From positions 40,982,001 to 41,046,000 of the forward strand of contig CM114273.1 in the NCBI GenBank assembly GCA_050084515.1: 64,000 nt of DNA. The letters run 5' to 3'. This DNA is from Blasia pusilla. Taxonomy: Eukaryota; Marchantiophyta; Marchantiopsida; Blasiales. Under the pieces are notes generated by a model. The model saw only the letters and a list, made by a program, of their open reading frames with translations, was not told where the DNA came from and searched no databases. Of the stretch, positions 60,342 to 64,000 are shown piece by piece; position 1 is the stretch's first letter; every line of letters begins with the position of its first letter. The position numbers and the translations under genes are program-made.

Positions 60342-60602
60342 ATGAAAATACCCAGAGAGTTGAGAAACTCCAAGGCGGCACTCAACAAGAAGTTAGAAAA
60401 AGGGAACTTCACCATTCTCTCGCGCTTGTACTTGGTTCACTTTGCGGGAAGGGACTTCCATAATGGAAGCTTCATACCACCCGAACACACATTCAATTTA
60501 CACCTTTCCAATGATTCTTACATTATGACTAGCAAGAATATGCATGCCAAATTAAATGATTCCATCAAGGGAAGAATACCTCCCATAGCCACATCCAAAT
60601 GA
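60342..60602 (+). CDS. Unrecognised 86-codon open frame
   Basis: ATG-started frame with a basic N-terminus and no low-complexity sequence. The central part (LSRLYLVHFAGRDF) looks protein-like, but I know no family match. It lies between mini-Helitron copy 5 and a GC-rich island. Weak candidate. Confidence 0.15.
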   Translation: MKIPRELRNSKAALNKKLEKGNFTILSRLYLVHFAGRDFHNGSFIPPEHTFNLHLSNDSYIMTSKNMHAKLNDSIKGRIPPIATSK

Positions 60603-61463
60603 CACATTTGTGACTCAGTTTAAGGTGGAGGAAAAAGGCCGAGTTATCGAAAGAGGGAAGTCCATAGGGAATGCATTACTAATCTGGCACCTTACTAATC
60701 TAACTAATAGATTTTCGAATTGCATGCAATTTTGAAATATTTTTATATTTTTGTCGGGTCGCCTGAAAAATAATTTGTTTCCTTGCCACGTGTTAAACAA
60801 TCGGATGTCGCGAAGCACGACGTAATCCTCCGATTATAACAAAGAAGAAGAAGATTATTATTATGACTATTATTATTCTTAACTAAACAGAGTAACCCCT
60901 TCTCCTATGGGAGTTCCCTGCCCCCCCCCTAATTGTTATCGAAATAAACGACGGGTACATACATTGGAGCACGAAATCTAAGCGAATCATACGGAGTTCA
61001 GGTCGTGTCACGTGTCCCTTTCCGTTCAGAGCATTAATGGATGAATGATGATCATCCCATCCTCATCACCAAAGATGAAACGGACATAACAGGGAGGGTT
61101 CCGAGGGGAGAGGGTGCATTAGGTTACCGGAACTTAGGAAGGAATCATCCGATCCGGCGCGGAAAATGGGGTGCAAAGGATGGATGTCTGGAATATAGAG
61201 TTTCTCGGAGAGGGCTCTGCACTCTGCAGAGGCAGGGCAACAATTATAGAAAATTGGAAGGTGGCATTGATCGAGCCACGGTCGCCTGGCTGGACACTTT
61301 CGCATAGCTGCGTCTGGCGATCGAATCGGGGGTGTTTGCCGTGCAGACATCCATGGCAGGCGACGGACACAGATTGCTTTCTGATCTCTTTAATTTCTCT
61401 CTGGCTGCATGTGTCCCACCTTTTGCTCCTGCTCGGTGGTGGTGGTGGAGCTCAGGTTTGAAG

Positions 61464-61503
61464 TGTCTCCGCCTACAGTGCTGGCGCACTGTAGGCGGAG
61501 ACA
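61464..61503. other. Perfect 17-bp GC-rich hairpin with 6-nt loop
   Basis: TGTCTCCGCCTACAGTG (61464-61480) and its exact reverse complement (61487-61503) flank the loop CTGGCG. In RNA the stem can extend outwards by three more pairs, including one G-U. Too short-looped for a typical plant microRNA precursor. A run of T follows the right arm, so on the plus strand it looks like an intrinsic-terminator shape, but that mechanism is bacterial. Confidence 0.9.
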
Positions 61504-62261
61504 TTTTGCGTGAAGGGAAGGAGGGAGGGAGTGGCCAGCGAGCGAGCTCTCTGGCTAGCCGCTATTGAAGATGCACTGTTTGCTTTTGTTGTTGTGTGTG
61601 GGTTAGGACAGTAACGCCCCGGCTCCTCCTCGATTTGGCGAAGATTGATCGGGATATATTTAGAAATCGAAGAAGGGGAAAACTAATACTGCCCGTTGGT
61701 TGCAGCTTGAAACGCCCGCCTTTCGCTCCTTTCCGAGACCTCCCTCCAATTTGCTCGTTCGGACAGCATAGTTATTTTAATTAATGTGAACTGCACGCGT
61801 TGGCCCTGTCGTCCTTGTGGAGTCGTCCTTTCTACTCCTGCAGCCTGTGACAGTCGTCTGTCCTGTCCAGTCATGTTCCTTGCGCGTTCCAATTTCTGAA
61901 CGAGGCTCCTCCTCTTCCTCCTTGGGGAAGCCCCTTTCGGAGTCTTCGGGCCGGTTTTGCGTTGAGGTTGTTTGTTTCCCTCTCTGTGCCCGCTAGTTTG
62001 TATGCCGATGGGTTTTTCCATCCAAGTTTCTACTAAAGTTCCTCTCTTTATTCCGGTGGCCTCCTCCGTATACGGGACATTCGCCGCACCTCTACTCGCT
62101 GCTCGCTTGCATCATCTGCCGCTGGGTCCGAGTTCCGAGGCGCGGGTCGGACTGCGTTTAGGGTGCGCATCAGTGCGCAGGGGGCAGGGCTACAGTGGCG
62201 AAGGAAATCGACCTACGCCGCGGTACTGTACGATCTTCCGTTCCGGGTCGGCGTGGGGTTG

Positions 62262-62295
62262 GTCAGTCGGTCCGTCCGTCCGTCCGCCCGTCCGC
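62262..62295. repeat. (CCGT)n tetranucleotide array
   Basis: CAGT, CGGT and then CCGT units grade into CCGCCCGT variants; third occurrence of this motif in a GC island of the window. Confidence 0.85.
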
Positions 62296-62640
62296 TTGCT
62301 TAGGGTTTCGGGGATTGAATGCGGCCTGCATCTGATTATCTGACTGGATCCCGGGCCATGCCGTGCTGATCCGTTGGAACTTGTGCCTAAACCGACCTAA
62401 CTGATGAATTGAAGCCGCCCGGGGCCCTCCCTCCTGGCTTGGGAGGGAGAGCGCAGCAGCAGCAGCAGGAGACAGGGGAAGGGAAATATTTGTTGCGCAC
62501 TGGACTTCAACTCTCACGCCAGGCGGGCCGGCAGAAAGCAGCCTGCGCTAGTCATGACATGCGCGGGTCAGGCGGGGTGACGCTAGAGAGAGAGGGCAGA
62601 CACATGATAGATTCCTGTCATCAGTCTTATCCCAGCAGCT

Positions 62641-62665
62641 CCTCGCCTCGCCTCGCCTCGCCTCG
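62641..62665. repeat. (CCTCG)5 pentanucleotide array
   Basis: Five perfect CCTCG units. Confidence 0.95.
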
Positions 62666-63400
62666 CATATCGCGGGAGGGGGGATTTGGGCGGTTCAGAG
62701 CCTTTGATTCGCTTGTACTTGCTTTCTCCCACGGACATTTCAAATCTTTCAAGCCCTGCGCTAATTTGTTCCCGTGCTTTCATTGCTCCTACGACCTCGC
62801 GCTCCCTCCCTCCCCTGGCCACCTAGCCACCTAGTCACGTAGCGTCCTAGCCACCTAGCTACTGCGCCTAGAGCCGCTAGGATACAGGCATGCGTCGCAG
62901 GTACTCGTCCTTGCGCTCTCTCCATGCCCCACCTCGAAATAAATGATCCAATTGGCCTTTCCCGTTCAATTATCACGCACTCCCTCGCCTGTCCTTCGTA
63001 GCAAATCATTTAAAACGAAAAGAATTTCCCCTGCCATTCTGCGCGGCCCGAAGTACTTCTTTAATTACTCGGCGGACTTACGGCCGCTCTGCCTGACTTC
63101 ATTGGGGCTTTCCGAGTTCGATTCTCTTGCTCATACTCTTCGACACGCACCTGGCGGAGTTCGTGCTCGGACTCACCGGGGCTACCCGGTTCGTGTCTTG
63201 GAGCGCTCCGTACTTTACCGGAGGTCACTCCAGATTTAACTCGGGTTGGGAGGGTTCCATGTAATTTATCTACTACTAGGAGGAGGAGGAGGAGGAGTTA
63301 TTAATTTCACACAATATGTCACATACAAAGCAAATGAAGAGACGAGGACCATGCTGCTTGTAGTTGCAATGTCGAGATCCTATTTCATGCACGCTAGGTC

Positions 63401-63476
63401 GGGGTGACCCCATGGGGTCGTGGAATTTTCTGCGCCCAAAACTTTCTGTCGTAGACGGCATTCACCGTCACGGTGA
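63401..63476. repeat. Paired perfect palindromes in a dispersed repeat
   Basis: GACCCCATGGGGTC (63406-63419) is a perfect 14-bp palindrome, and TCACCGT-C-ACGGTGA (63462-63476) a perfect 7-bp inverted repeat. Between them lies TTTTCTGCGCCCAAAACTTT, shared with the repeat cluster at 47.95-48.15 kb. Confidence 0.85.
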
Positions 63477-63923
63477 TGTCACTAATCACTAATCCCACAT
63501 TATAAATATCTGACGGAAATTTTTTCTATTTTCTGTTTGAATTTTTTTTTATATAGGTGTTAAGGTATTGTCTCGACGAGAAGTGTTGTCCACGGAATTG
63601 ACCTCCAAAGGGAATAGAAAGGAGTCAGTCTTCTCTAACCCCTTCTCTTCATTAAGTTGTTGCAAGCAAGGGGCTGAAGTTAGAAAAGGTCCAAACAATC
63701 CAATTATCCCACATTAACAGTAACATAGATTGGTAGGCTATTTGCTAGGGTTTACACATTTAGTTCTTTACTCGATCCCCTTGCATTCTTACCTTTCGCA
63801 TCTCCTCAACAAGCCATCCTTGAACTACCAAGATCTACACATAACCTCTCCGAAAAGGTTCATATCGTCATGCAATGTGTGGTGCGCATACACATCGCCA
63901 CACAACATACATCGTTGTCATCG

Positions 63924-63924
<1 letters not shown>

Positions 63925-64000
<76 letters not shown>
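63925..64000. repeat. (AC)38 microsatellite reaching the window end
   Basis: Uninterrupted AC dinucleotides over at least 76 bp; the true length is unknown because the window stops inside it. Confidence 0.97.

Larger units (their letters stand above)
60900..63250. other. GC/CpG-rich island without an identified gene
   Basis: Composition jumps to GC-rich, with many CpG and simple arrays (GGT at 61437-61447, CCGT at 62262-62295, AGC at 62454-62468, CCTCG at 62641-62665, CCACCTAG-like words at 62820-62860). Overlapping frames of 60-141 codons occur on both strands, none recognised. It holds the perfect hairpin at 61464-61503. It may be a promoter/leader island of a gene outside the window. Confidence 0.4.

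Noticed and set aside
61464-61503. Hairpin followed by T run read as an intrinsic terminator
   Set aside because: The DNA is plant nuclear; rho-independent termination is not expected, so the shape was reported only as a hairpin.
1-64000. rRNA genes, canonical tRNA genes, CRISPR arrays, organellar genes
   Set aside because: Looked for characteristic conserved words and repeat-spacer spacing on both strands; none seen except the tRNA-like folds at 32.9-33.1 kb.

Overview
The window looks like nuclear DNA of a seed plant, most likely a flowering plant. It carries a plant-specific AT-hook/PPC transcription factor gene, decayed plant-type Ty1/copia and Ty3/gypsy retrotransposons, plant-type hAT transposase relatives, and Helitron pieces. 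Gene density is very low. Nothing bacterial, organellar or ribosomal was seen, and there is no CRISPR array and no canonical tRNA gene. The species cannot be named from the sequence.

Only one intact gene is secure: an intronless AT-hook nuclear-localized (AHL) protein gene on the minus strand at 337-1140. Its 5' flank runs through a GC-rich, GA- and pyrimidine-rich stretch to about 3.24 kb. From there to about 30.9 kb the DNA is AT-rich and consists largely of old transposon remains. These are a gypsy reverse transcriptase fragment (5.6-6.65 kb), a Helitron PIF1-type helicase fragment (8.64-9.53 kb), and a degenerate copia element (9.69-13.24 kb). Minus-strand hAT-type miniature elements and mini-Helitrons lie among them. 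A second gene-like locus at 33.2-35.8 kb (minus strand) is a hAT-transposase-like gene (TTF-like zinc finger, DESTD core, hAT dimerisation domain) broken by several frameshifts and stops. It lies next to three tandem copies of a 370-420 bp GC-rich repeat (36.05-37.03 kb). A separate hAT (DUF659-type) transposase fragment lies at 40.8-41.3 kb.

Two small non-autonomous DNA transposon families can be defined from this window alone. The first has three copies (4948-5262, 41393-41626, 42717-43019) with hAT-like terminal repeats, each flanked by an 8-bp target duplication. The second is a set of five 137-204 bp mini-Helitrons (9542-9678, 14828-15015, 17204-17366, 47350-47553, 60098-60268). Each starts with TCTA, ends with a hairpin plus CTAG-like terminus, and sits exactly between host A and T.

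GC- and CpG-rich islands (about 1-3.24, 31.1-32.25, 35.4-37.45, 48.7-52.3, 53.5-53.8 and 60.9-63.25 kb) interrupt the AT-rich DNA sharply. They carry tetranucleotide arrays (notably CCGT/GGAC), a perfect 17-bp GC-rich hairpin at 61464-61503, and no recognisable protein apart from the AHL. They may be promoters, non-coding RNA loci or exons I cannot recognise. No coherent new multi-gene system is visible. The most interesting observations are the mini-Helitron family, the tRNA-like tandem repeat at 32.9-33.1 kb, the perfect palindromes, and the repeat array upstream of the hAT-like gene.
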